In this document: positions 23,961 through 35,406 of the stretch, piece by piece
Layout of the letters: every line of letters starts with the position of its first letter
Position numbering within the stretch: the stretch's first letter is position 1
Source of the DNA: Ridgeia piscesae
Taxonomy: Eukaryota > Annelida > Polychaeta > Sabellida > Siboglinidae
Length of the DNA stretch: 64,000 bases
Direction of reading: 5' to 3'
Assembly (NCBI GenBank): GCA_025642075.2
Contig: JAODUO010000180.1
Coordinates: 822,065 to 886,064 of the forward strand
Made by a program: the position numbers and the translations under genes
Notes under the pieces: generated by a model
Seen by the model: the letters and a program-made list of their open reading frames with translations, nothing else
What the model was told of the DNA's origin: nothing
Database searches by the model: none

Positions 23961-24890
23961 CACAACACCCTGCCCACTGCATCTTCTAACATAAACTCTG
24001 TCACCTCCACGTCTCTCCTCACCACAACACCCTGCCCACTGCATCTTCTGACATAACCTCTGTCACCTCCATGTCTCTCCTCACCACAACACCCGCAGCC
24101 CACTGCATCTTCTAACATAACCTCTGTCACCTCCATCCATATCCCTCCTCACCACAACACCCGCAGCCCACTGCATCTTCTAACATAACCTCTGTCACCT
24201 CCATATCCCTCCTCACCACAACACCCTGCGCACTGCATCTTCTGACATAACCTGACTGTCACCTCCATGTCTCTCCTCACCACAACACCCGCAGCCCACT
24301 GCATCTTCTGACATAACCTCTGTCACCTCCATATCCCTCCTCACCACAACACCCGCAGCCACTGCATCTTCTGACATAACCTCTGTCACCTCCATATCCC
24401 TCCTCACCACAACACCCTGCCCACTGCATCTTCTGACTAACCTCTGTCACCTCCATGTCTCTCCTCACCACAACACCCAGCCCACTGCATCTTCTACTAA
24501 CCTCTGTCACCTCCATGTCTCTCCTCACCAAACACCCGCCACTGCATCTTCAACAACCTCTGTCACCTCCATATCCCTCCTCACCACAACACCCTGCCCA
24601 CTGCATCTTCTAACATAACCTCTGTCACCTCCATATCCCTCCTCACCACAACACCCTGCCCACTGCATCTTCTGACATAACCTCTGTCACCTCCATGTCC
24701 CTCCTCACCACAACACCCTGTCTACTGCATCTTCTGACATAACCTCTGTCACCTCCATGTCTCTCCTCACCACAACACCCACAGCCCACTGCATCTTCTA
24801 ACATAACCTCTGTCACCTCCATATCCCTCCTCACCACAACACCCTACCCACTGCATCCTCCTCCACAACCTCTGTCACCTCCATTTCTCT
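23961..24890. repeat. ~62-bp minisatellite, related to the preceding one, about 15 copies
   Basis: Units contain CTCCTCACCACAACACCC and CACTGCATCTTCTGACATAA. They share the CTCTGTCACCTCCAT and CACCACAACACCCTG segments with the 67-bp array, so the two arrays have one origin. More diverged and with more small indels than the first array. Confidence 0.88.
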
Positions 24891-25647
24891 CCTCATCACC
24901 TCCCTCAATCGTATCCTTTCCTACATCATGGAACCTTTTGTTCTCCACTGACAGCCTCCACTCCTTCTACAGAGCAGTATCTTCCTATCTCCCACATCAT
25001 AGCACATGAACAAGTCACTGTCACCTGATTGTTTAGTTTACGTGTCAACTACTTCCTTGTGTCTTCATTATGTGTTCTCTCAGTCAGTGATAACCCAACA
25101 CACTCATCTGCACTCTCACGTAATTTGCCTTATGTTCTAGTTGTGCCATATGTCAAGATGGGTTACGCAACTATGTAAAATATCTACTAATGTGTCCCTT
25201 TCTCGTTCAAACCATTCATTACAAAAAGTTAATGTAATGGCTGTGTAAGAAAGTGTGTTATATAATGTACCTGTTAAGCTGCATTCACAACAAACACAAA
25301 GCAACAGTGGTTGCCAAAGATGTTTTTAACATTACGTAGACTGATGCTATTGTCAGCAGTGTCTGATTGATTACCTGCACCTTAAATTGCACACCAATGC
25401 ATAGGCACAAAAACACCTGGCACTTCCATTTGTACATTACGCACGGTAGGCTTGGTAGCTTGCTGGTTTTTAAAATACTGCACTAAGTACTGTAATTATG
25501 TGTATGAGCTTAACTAACACAGAACCCCCTTTAGGCAAACTGGTAATTTGTTATACAATATTCTTGTGAAATATAGCCATAATAGACATGAACAAGTCAT
25601 GCACAGATACAGGCATATATACACTGTATCTGTATCTAACCGGCCAA
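24891..25647. other. Intergenic, no gene seen
   Basis: Mixed-composition sequence without exons or repeats that I recognise. Confidence 0.5.
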
Positions 25648-25905
25648 TCAATGGTTCACAGCAGCTAAGAAAGGTGTTATCGCACCATCTGCTACAGTAG
25701 ACATAAGATGGTGATGCACATGGCTCCTGAAGGACTGAGCACCATTGTTACAGATCTCACCAACTACAGTGCCCGGAAGTCCATTCCAGATCTGGATTGC
25801 AGAGTCGATGACAGTTTTAGCACTATAAACACATATGATGTCTCCTTTATTGGTGTGTCTATATTTGTAGAATGAATAAGCATGCAATTTATTCAAATTC
25901 ATTGT
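25648..25905 (-). pseudogene. Non-LTR retrotransposon fragment, C-terminal end of reverse transcriptase ORF
   Basis: The minus-strand translation reads YSFYKYRHTN...AIQIWNGLPGTVV...SFRSHVHHHL. The WNGLP...SF...L arrangement is typical of the last ~80 residues of LINE-encoded reverse transcriptases. The fragment is isolated and 5'-truncated, and differs from the CR1 copies nearby. Confidence 0.55.
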
Positions 25906-26227
25906 TCTCCTGAATTATTATATGTTTAATATATTATGTGTGTCTAGTGTTTCAAGAACTTGAAAAATAGCATGCCGTGTAGTATTATGTACTATGTATA
26001 TGGTATACAACAAAATAACAGAATTACAAGATGTAATAAATATTAGCATTTATACTCAGAAAGCTATAATTTTAGTTATATTTAGGATAAACTGAATATA
26101 ATATCCGCGAGAGCTGTTATATGATTATATGATGTGGACACAGAGTCCTTATACATTTTTATAACAATAAAATAATTATTTGCCTCATATTATTTCTTAC
26201 AAACATGTGTTGTTTAATTTAATAAGA

Positions 26228-26930
26228 TTATAAAGATTGTCACCTAGAGAATTAACTCTAGATGTCAGGTGGACAAGGAAGCTCTTTGGCTTATCGAGAG
26301 TCCAACCAATTCATCTATGTATACCATTCAATCACTTGTGAAAATGAGAACTTTCTAATATCTAGTCTACACTGCTCCATTGCTAATGTAACTTCATGTC
26401 CTCAAGTTCTTCTACCTTCTTTAACTGATAAAAAGTATTTCTATAAATATTTTCATAACCATTCAATCTTACGAACACTTCTATCTGATCTCCTCCCAAT
26501 CTCCTGGTTTCTAGTTCTATTGTTGTTAAACCAGTCTTTTACATGCATTTCATAACTAATATCATGGAAGAGTCCATTGTACTCTTCCTAACACGTCTAT
26601 GTCCTTCTTGCAATATGACATCCATGCTTGTATACAATATTCTAAATAAGACCTGTTGTTTTGTCCAGTGGTATTATTAATTGTTTTATTATAGACTACA
26701 TTTTATGTAACTGATCCAAGAATATAATTTTCCTGTGATGATGCAATTCTGCACAGCACTGAAACCTGCATATCAGCACTAATCATTACCCCAAAGTCCT
26801 TTTCTTTAATAGTAGTACTTAGTACAATATCACCCACTGTAAATTGTACATCTTCATTACGATGTCCTGAAAGCATTTATATTTCCCAAAATTAAACAAT
26901 ATCAGCCATGCCTTAGAACGAAACATAAAT
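26228..26930 (-). mobile_element. CR1 LINE fragment, copy 3, 3' end, antisense and old
   Basis: Reverse complement matches the last ~700 bases of the CR1 copies at 20400-21146 and 41930-42630. These include the 3' hairpin (here CACCTAGAGAATTAACTCTA), the GACTCTCGATAAGCCAAA block, the stretch corresponding to NGYENIDRN, and the GGACATCGTAATGAAGATG block near 26860. It is full of stops and substitutions, so it is older than the other two copies. Confidence 0.8.
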
Positions 26931-27022
26931 TACCTTCTTGCTGCATAGCAAGGTGTTTTTGTTTACTTTTTTGAGATGTTCAGCCAGTTGTTTAATGATC
27001 TGATGAGTCAACACAACCTGAC

Positions 27023-27255
27023 ATGAATTCAGGTGCGGTCACAAACCAATCAACATCATCTGGGACCAATCTGTATGACCCTGTCACAAGAGACATCAAG
27101 TCCCGTCCATCTGATGACACCCATGTCAACTACAATACAGGGCTGACAGAGGCGTCACCTGGTGACGAATATGTTTACTACAACAACATGAAACAGACAG
27201 TGGCGCTACCAGGTGGTGAACATATGTTCTACAATGACCAGTTTGGCGATGATGG
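27023..27255 (+). pseudogene. Fragment D: orphan receptor tail exon, truncated
   Basis: The open segment encodes SGTNLYDP, DDTHVNYNT, GDEYVYYNN and PGGEHMFYND. It matches the proximal tail of genes E and H (NLYDT, GGEHVYYNS, GGEHVYYNEQ). After ...NDQFGDDGF the similarity stops, so the YxxP, ITIM and C-terminal parts are absent. No transmembrane, stalk or lectin exon precedes it; an antisense CR1 fragment lies immediately upstream. It looks like a leftover of a duplicated gene. Confidence 0.7.
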
Positions 27256-27568
27256 CTTTTGCTACCCACCACGTACAAATGCACTTTTATGGTTATACTG
27301 ATGTACAAACATACTTAAGTTTAAGGTTAGTTTTAGGGTTACAATTAGGTTTAGGGTTACATATAAGGTTTCAATTAGATTGAAGGTACTTTTGACAAGA
27401 TTGACATCACACATTTACATGCAATTGTATGTGGAGAGGTAGCAAAAAGCCATCTTTGGTTTATTTGTACATATATAATTCAAATAAACTCAACCAATAC
27501 AAAACATATATGTGGAATTGTGAAATAGTAATCAAGTCATGCATTGCATCATAAGCTTGTTGCAGCTA
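27256..27568. other. Non-genic, with short telomere-like GGTTAG/TTAGGG motifs
   Basis: Around 27316-27370 several degenerate TTAGGGTT-like motifs occur (AGTTTTAGGGTTAC, AGGTTTAGGGTTAC). They are too few and too irregular to call an interstitial telomere tract. Confidence 0.45.
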
Positions 27569-27712
27569 CTGGGAGGGAGGGAGGGAGGGAGGGAGGGAGG
27601 GAGGGAAGGAGGGAAGGAAGGAAGGAGGGAAGGAGGGAAGGAGGGAAGGAGGGAAGGAGGGAAGGAGGGAAGGAGGGAAGGAGGGAAGGAGGGAAGGAGG
27701 GAAGGAAGGAAA
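27569..27712. repeat. (GGGA)n / (GGAA)n microsatellite
   Basis: About 145 bases of GGGAGGGA then GGGAAGGA units, purine-only on this strand. The Gly/Arg/Lys-rich and Pro/Ser-rich ORFs over it are repeat translations. Confidence 0.97.
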
Positions 27713-28817
27713 CAGGTTGTTGTAAAATTCACCTATGCAGCCTGGTACACCTGGAGAGATAAATATTACAATGGCTGGTAATAACATAGTCCCACATACA
27801 TTTGATAACAGTGACATGATGATGTTTTATTCAGAGGAATCTATTTCTTTCACAAACACAAGAAGCTATCTACACCAGTGATTATTCCTGGGAAAAGGAA
27901 ACATCAATTAATATATAGTAAGTTGTGCCATATATTATTATTGTTAACTCAAGGTTTGTATCATTTACAGCAGTATCAATTATTAGGCGTCAACAGTGTC
28001 CATTGGCTCCACCTAGTGAGTATCCAAGTCGCGAAAGTCATGTTTGTAAATGGCTGTTGTTACAATTAAAACTGTAATCACTTTGGAGTATTCATTAGTT
28101 GTGAGAATGCTGTTAGTCAGGAAGCAGTTTTCTCAGTCAGGCTTAGTAGGTGCGAATGGCAATATTCTTGCTAAGAATGTGCACTCACCACCCCATGCAT
28201 GAATGCATATACAGGTATATGCCAAAATATACATACATGCAAACATGTGAACACACATGCATGTGCATACTCATGCACATGAGCATGCGCATGTGCATAC
28301 GCACACCAAGCAAGTCTGGGTGCCTTTGTATAATTTTTAGACATCTGAGTAAAAACTGTTCGGTAATGACTAACCAAAACATGAATGTGGTAATTTCACA
28401 ATAGGCTACTTTCTGCCCGCACTCATGGACTCACAGCCCATGATTCCACTGGACCAATATCTTACACTAATAACTACACGGTACTGTTCCCCTAATGGAG
28501 GGGTGTCATTATGAGGGTGTTCAATTGACAAAAATAAACAACCGTGTGAACAGAAAATAATGAATGTGTGTTAGTAAATGTGATTCATAACTCTGTGGCT
28601 GATAAGAAACATCTGTGTGCAGCCATGTGTGACAATCAACAACCATTGACATACAACAAGTGGTTCACCAGTTCTTTCAGCACTATCTGCAGTGTAGAAA
28701 AGCAGGACTACACACCTGTGCCAAACTGTTACAGCCAATGTCGACTGAAATGTTGTACAAGAAGATTTAGTATGAGGAGTTTACAGATTTCTGCCAGAAT
28801 CACATCCTGAAGATACA
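27713..28817. other. Upstream flank of gene E, no gene seen
   Basis: Contains alternating purine-pyrimidine sequence at about 28190-28310 (ACATGCATGTGCATAC type) and a conserved upstream element near 28613. No coding exon is recognised before the gene E start. Confidence 0.5.
28613..28650 (+). promoter_or_regulatory. Element shared upstream of genes E, G, H and I (E copy)
   Basis: TGTGTGCAGCCATGTGTGAC followed by AATCAACAACC, about 200 bases before the gene E start codon. Similar blocks stand upstream of G (36899), H (51760) and I (58250). It could be promoter or 5' UTR sequence retained since duplication; role unknown. Confidence 0.4.
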
Positions 28818-30013
28818 ATGGTACCGTTTAACACTGGCACACTCCTACTGGCAGTTTTGTCTGTCTTCTGTCAACAAACTGGTGGAATTAAGTACGGTAA
28901 GTTCTATGTACATTTTCACTTCTAGATTATGAGTGGTAAAATAATAAAATTTGTGATAACTTTGGAAATAATGATTTTTCTATACATCTCACCTATGAAG
29001 CTTAGACAGCAAGAAATACACTTAATCTTGGAGTTATGAACAAAATATTTCATACTTTGTTTGTCTGTAAACCTCTCAATTTCATTGCAGGACTAACATG
29101 TAAGATTTGTTGTAGGAATATCACTTCTGGTTAGTATTAATTTATAATAAAATTATTCATCAGAAAACAAATCTTCTGAAAGTACAGTCCCAGTCCCACA
29201 GTTTGAGTTACAACTCAAAGCAGCTACTGACACGCTTGACTGCACATTCCACTTGTCAGTAGCACTCACTGTCAGCTACTTCCTCTTACATGGCACTCCC
29301 TGGCTGTCAGCCAGCTTGTGACACTTCAGCTGACCTTGTTCCCAGCACATTCAACCAGTCAGTTCAGTGAAAGCACACACATTTTAAAATCATGACTTTT
29401 ATCATCTTCCAATGCATGATTAATCTAAGCCATTATGTATATGTGCATTTTACAATGATGTTCTTATGTCCTTGTATATAGTGCAGTAACTAACTCCTGG
29501 GATTGCTCAGAGCACTTTAACTTTACTTCTTTTACTTCTCTGGGAAGTATCCAGCCATTAATACACAGGCTGTTCATCCAGCACTGTATTAAGCCATTCA
29601 TACAGCTGATTGAAACGAATTTGCCCAAGATTTGATACAGCAGGACAGGATTCAAACCCTGGTTCTCTCAGTCAAGAGTCCAAAGTTCTAATCAGTAACC
29701 ACAGTGCCTCTGCGCTACCACAATATGGTTATTCCAATGAAAACGGAACCTCTCTAAATTCCACGGGTCTTATCAGTTGTAATGATCCATCTTGCCAGTC
29801 ATATGCCAGTATCTGGATTAAACCCCTGTTTCAGAATGATCCGATTCCATATCAAAGAATCAAAACAAACTACAGAATAAACACTGTTGTGTTCATTGTA
29901 AGTTATCATGACAGATTTAGAACAAATGCTACCCCCGGGGTAAATATTGAATACATTCATATATTTATATATATATATATATATATATTCAATATTTACC
30001 CGGGTGTATTATA

Positions 30014-30082
<69 letters not shown>

Positions 30083-31830
30083 ATATGTAAATTACTGTCA
30101 CTATGCCTCCTTCTTCTGGTCAGTAAATCATTCCTAATTGTATTTTTGTTGCTGTCACAGAGTTTTCATTGGGCTGTTTTTTAAATAATGACGGTGATGC
30201 CTCTCTACATTGTGGATATATATAGAGAATTCAACTTATGGAAGAAGTGCTCCTGAATGTACATCTAATGACACATGTTGTCCTACATCAACAATCTGCA
30301 CGACTGATGTAAAATCAGACCACATGCAATGGTTGAGGAATAAGTGCAATGGAAAACAAAGTTGTTTGATAGGAACGCTAGACATCGGTGAAGGTTATTG
30401 CAACGGAGATTCTACTGATTATGAATCAATTACTTACATCTGCAGCACCGAAGCCTCAAGTAAGTATGCAACAGACTTTTAGTTCAGACCATCACTACGT
30501 ACACACATAGTCACAAATTCTCAGTACATCTCAAATTTTGTTCACACTTACATATGTTGTCAAGAACAAGTAGGTTTTAAAAATAAAATATACATTTTAA
30601 TCGAAACAGACTTGCATCAATGCAATTTCTATTATGTTAATAAGCACTTTTCAAATTTGCATTTTTTAAACCAGTGTGTATGCATGTGCATGGATGCATA
30701 TGTGCCTATGTTTGTGTGCCTATTTCGGAGGTGCTTGTGTGTCTGTTTGAGTGTCTGTGTGCCTGTTTAGGCGTTTGAGTGCATGCATGTGCACGTGTGT
30801 GCACATTCATTTTATTTTTCATGTAAAAAATATGAAAACGTAATGCAAAAAATCAACCATTTCCAACTGCATTAAACATATTCATGGCAGCGGTAACCTC
30901 AGAATACAAAGTAGAACAGCCTAAATAAAATAATCACTATCCTCAAGGCTAACATTTTGTTAATGGAGAGATACTTGAACAAGTACTGAGGTGTGACGTT
31001 GGTATGCGTCATGTTCCTAGTTTTATTTGATATGCATACCTTATTAATACCTTATAAAAATTATCATATTTTGATTCAGAAGCAGGGTACAAAGAGTTGC
31101 CCTGATTGAAGAATGTATAGCATTGTCTTCACCTACAGATACTCACAAGATCAATCACACTCACAAGATCAATGCGAGGCATATTCCTGATTTGCACTGT
31201 TGTCAAAGGAAACATCGCAATCTCCTACCCAGTAGTACACTACATTTGTCACACACTAGGGTCTACAGGCATAACTCAGATGAGGTGGTTTTCTTTGTAA
31301 ACTTACTACACCTAACACCTAGTTCTGATCCTTCTATTTGCAGAGAGCATCACAGGCTGCCAATATAAGAATAGTGGTACATTTGATTTGTACTGTCCAC
31401 GGAACAACTATATCCACATAGTAAATGGAGAGTTAGGAAGAAGTGCGTCATGGTGTTGGAAGATATGCTGCCAATCACATAATGAATGCACAGTTGCTAC
31501 AACCACAGACCGACTCCAACAGTTAAAGACGTCATGTGATGGGAAACAAAGATGTTCAATATCTGTGGCCGAGGGAGAGTGTTCCTGGAAATCTTGGTTG
31601 TGGGTAACCCAGAATGGACCCACAGACTATGAAAAAGTTATTTATATTTGCAACAACAATCCTCCAGGTAAGTACCCATTGCTTTGGTTTATGTGTCATT
31701 AAATGCACTTGCTTGTGAGTGATTGATTACTGGGTGACATGCAGTTTTCTAGAATTTACACTCTGAACAGCTTTAATTTAAATTCATATTTACACCAATA
31801 CTGCATCGGTGTGTGTGTGTGTGTGTGTGG

Positions 31831-31865
<35 letters not shown>

Positions 31866-32164
31866 CGTGCGTGCGTGCGTGTGTGTGCGTGTGAGTGTGC
31901 GTGTGAAGTGTGTGTGTGTGTGTGTGTGTGTGTGTTGTGTGTGCGTGCGTGCATGCGTGCGTGCGTGCGTGCGTGAGTGTGTGTTGTGTGTGTGTGTGTG
32001 TGTATGTGTGTGTGTGTTGTGTGTGTGTGTTGTGCGTGCATGCGTGCGTGCGTGCGTGTGCATGCGTGCGTGCGTGCGTGCGTGAGTGTGTGTTGTGTGT
32101 GTGTGTGTTGTGTGTGTGTGGGTGTGTGTGTTGTGCGTGCATGCATGCGTGCGTGCGTGCGTGG

Positions 32165-32200
<36 letters not shown>

Positions 32201-32207
32201 TGATGTA

Positions 32208-32286
<79 letters not shown>

Positions 32287-33653
32287 TGTGAGTGTGCGTG
32301 CGCTTGATGATTTCCTGTCACAAACATGTTAAGGTAGTAAGCTATTATTACAGGGCAATCAACAGCGGCTGTACCAACAACATTGGCTGATGCTGCAACA
32401 ACCACAGCCGCTGCAATCACATCCACAGCAGATGCACCGACATATTTGAATGTTGTCACTACAACCACAGCTGATGCAGCAAAATCCACAACTGTTGCTG
32501 CCACAGATGTGACTGCTGCAACAACAACCACAGCTGTTGCAGCCACATCCACAGTTAATGCAGTGATATCCACAGGTACCATTTCAACAACTGAGACCTC
32601 CACAGCAGCCAGCATTGACAACAGCAGAAGGAAATCTTCACACACTAAATCAGATGGCAGCAGTCAAAGCAATACTGGTGAGACAAAATAATATTCAGTG
32701 TTATTGGTCACATGACTGTAGCTGTAATCACAGGAATGTTGTATCCACTAAGTTTTAATAGACCAACAACCTGATGGATTCATCTGACAATACTAAGATA
32801 AAAAGCATGCAGGAAAGTGTGGACAGTGTGTTATATTATAAATGTCTTAGGGCAGTGTTACAAAAATTAATGTTTTCTGAATTATAGTAATTATACTGAT
32901 GAGGTTACCATTTTTGGGAGTCTAATTTTCCACACTCTACTGTTACACAAATAATTTTACACATCCGACGGTGAACATAAATGGCAGATTTATCAAGTGA
33001 GATTTGTGCATGTCACATTATATCCTTCAACTGATGGCAGCGGGCAATTGATGGCCATGTACACATTGGTGCAGTGGTTGTTAGGCTGAATGCACCAATA
33101 CTTTCAGTTGTGTGTCTGAAAAAGATGAGTCATTGTCACTCAGTTGTTGTTGTTGTTGTTGTTGCAGCTCTCACAGTGGGACTGGTGTCAGCAGCTTGTG
33201 TTGTGGTTATCGCTGCTGTCTTAGTCATCATCATCTGCTGGAGGAGGTCGGTGAAACTCTCAAAATAGATGTGTACAAAATTACTGTTAGTTTAAACAGT
33301 TTTTTCATTACTATGGTGTATCGGTTAGATCAGCCTAGACAATGTGACCTTGATATTGATTTGCCCCTCTCCAAATTTGGACTCTGATGAAAGGTTTTGA
33401 TGAGTACTTGTTTTGTTTCAAAATCAGGATAACATTTTAGGGGGTTGGAACAAGACATAATTCCCCCAGCACACTAAATAAATGTTGCCCATACTAATAG
33501 TAACAGGCATCACACAGGTGTTTACAGAGTCAATTATTATGACCACATATACATCTCTCACTGGTGGTATATATTAATGAATGTGTTACTCCCATTTATT
33601 TATCCATCTAAAATATGTTTGCCAGAAGAATAAAATATAGAAAATTGGTGTTT

Positions 33654-33711
<58 letters not shown>

Positions 33712-34540
33712 TGACATAAGCAATAAGAACTGCAGATATAAGAAACACCCATTTAAAGGGAACAATGGTGAAATCCACATTCTGCCTGGCACTGTCTTAC
33801 TTTTGACCAACTCCCAACGTGTTCTTTATAGCGGGTCCACTTTATGTTCAAATATGAGTAGATTAATTATTCAAATACACGAGACGTTATCACTTACTTA
33901 CTACAACTTATCTTGTTGCAGACGTACAGGTCCAGCCAGTCGACCAGCCCTGGACAATCACCAGACTCCACAGCCTGAAATGAATCTCTACGACACGACA
34001 GACTCTTACCAACCTCCACTACCCGACACTAATGTGTACGAAACCGTGCCAGAAGACACCATTACACATCCACCTGGTGGGGAACATGTGTACTACAACA
34101 GTATTGAGCAGACAGTGGTGCTACCTGGTGGTGAACATGTGTACTACAACGAGCAGTCTGGGGCAAGAGCAGTGAAGGACACACGACAGAAAAACCAACA
34201 GACCTCACCAGACGTTGCACTTGATGAGTTGTACAGCACGCCAAACAAACAGAGCAAACCTGAGAATGACTCGGAAGACTACAACTATGTGTGGACAACC
34301 GGGGGTAGTGGAGGGGCTGGGGGGAGTGGAGGGGAAACAAATGCGCAAAACCAGGACCTAGAATATGTAGACATTGACCACAGTGGGAACCCAAACAAAA
34401 GGTCACAGGGGATTAACCCAAGTTCACCAGGGGTCACTTACACTGAAGTCCAGCGTAAGAAGGATGCGGCCACTGACCAGCAGGTGGAGACACCTAGTGA
34501 CAGCAACATGCAGATGGTCAAAAACGAACTCTATAATTAA
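28818..34540 (+). CDS. Gene E: SUEL-lectin receptor, two lectin exons (first one frameshifted), ITIM-like tail
   Basis: Exons 28818-28896 (signal peptide, VFCQQTGGI), 30161-30459 (lectin 1), 31344-31667 (lectin 2), 32354-32677 (Ala/Thr-rich stalk), 33168-33246 (membrane helix) and 33922-34540 (tail). Lectin exon 1 is 299 nt, not a multiple of three: the frame is lost in GGATATATATAGAG near 30214-30226, where about 13 bases seem missing compared with paralogues. If it is skipped, the remaining exons join to 474 residues. Lectin 2 is intact (NGELGRSASWC, CDGKQRC, TDYEKVIYIC). The tail has 13 tyrosines: NLYDT, DSYQP, NVYET, two HVYYN (YxN), ELYSTP (YxxP), DYNYV, LEYVDI and VTYTEV (25 apart) and terminal NELYN. 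A cryptic acceptor at 30224-30225 is phase-compatible but would remove the first strand. Either a partly broken gene or one that skips an exon. Confidence 0.68.
29931..30006. repeat. Palindrome around (TA)n in gene E intron 1
   Basis: CCCGGGGTAAATATTGAAT on the left is mirrored as ATTCAATATTTACCCGGG on the right, with about 30 bases of mostly TA between. It could form a cruciform or be the ends of a tiny transposon remnant. A longer (TA)n run follows at 30012-30079, ending 82 bases before the lectin exon. Confidence 0.8.
31811..32292. repeat. (GT)n / (GC GT)n microsatellite in gene E intron 3
   Basis: About 480 bases of GTGT, GTGC and GTTGT units ending ~60 bases before the stalk exon at 32354. 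All long ORFs here (Cys/Val on +, His/Thr on -) are repeat translations. Confidence 0.97.
33656..33708. repeat. (TA)n microsatellite in gene E last intron
   Basis: About 50 bases of TA dinucleotide between the membrane and tail exons. Confidence 0.95.
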
Positions 34541-35406
34541 TTTTGTGTTATATACATGATAAACATAGACTGTTTAACAGAAAATTATATTGTATACTTT
34601 AGAATAATAATTGTCAAAGTTCTATAGTGTCATTGTTCTCAAATATCTCAGTTCGGAGCCGTAACTTACAAAATCATCAAACGTTATCATGAATGGGGAC
34701 AGGCAGAGTCATTACTGGAGCATGGGACAACTGACAGCTTAGGGTGGGACAGGAGCCTTAAGTTCATATTAATGTACTTTAAATGTTATACAGACGAAAG
34801 GAATGGATGGATTCATAAAATATTTCTATAGTGATATATGATTATACATATATGTATTATATACGCACTCTATATATACACTATATATATACTGTATACA
34901 TAATAATTGTTTTATTATATGCAATTGTACTGATTCAAAAGACCATTAAATTTTACATTAACTTTTGCACATTACACACCATTTCATTTTAACTGACCAC
35001 TGCTTAAGAAACCAGTCAGTCGACTGTTTAGAACATACTGTTGGTTGCTAGTTGGCTACCAAATCACAGTCTATTAATGTCATATGAAGCTTGAAGCCAA
35101 ACTCATGAGTGATTCTTGCCATATATGTAATAGTTATTATTGTCAGGCATTTGGTTTGTTCACTTATTTGTTCACATTTGTATTGCTATCTTATATCATC
35201 ACACATAATACGATTAATAGTCATGGGTAATGGCCTACTCATTTACATTTAAACATGACAATTATGTTTAGATGTGTCTTTATTTTAATATGATAATCAT
35301 GTGTATATAAAACATACATCATCACACAGGTGTAGACACAGCTTAATAATCATTCATGGACCTCATTCATCCTCAGCATATTGAAAGAAAATGTACGTTA
35401 TTCACG
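34541..35406. other. 3' flank of gene E, no gene seen
   Basis: AT-rich sequence. The first ~40 bases after the stop are almost the same as after gene H, so the duplicated unit includes at least part of the 3' UTR. Confidence 0.55.

Noticed and set aside
23244..24056. 270-codon + ORF and overlapping 222- and 214-codon ORFs
   Set aside because: A stop-free 67-bp minisatellite rotates frames, producing the same peptide in all three; no other gene features.
27316..27370. Interstitial telomere repeat
   Set aside because: Only a few degenerate TTAGGG-like motifs, no regular tandem array.
31773..32645. 290-codon minus ORF with His/Thr repeats and a hydrophobic Val/Ala start
   Set aside because: Antisense of the gene E stalk exon plus the (GT)n microsatellite; the sense exon has proper splice sites and phase.
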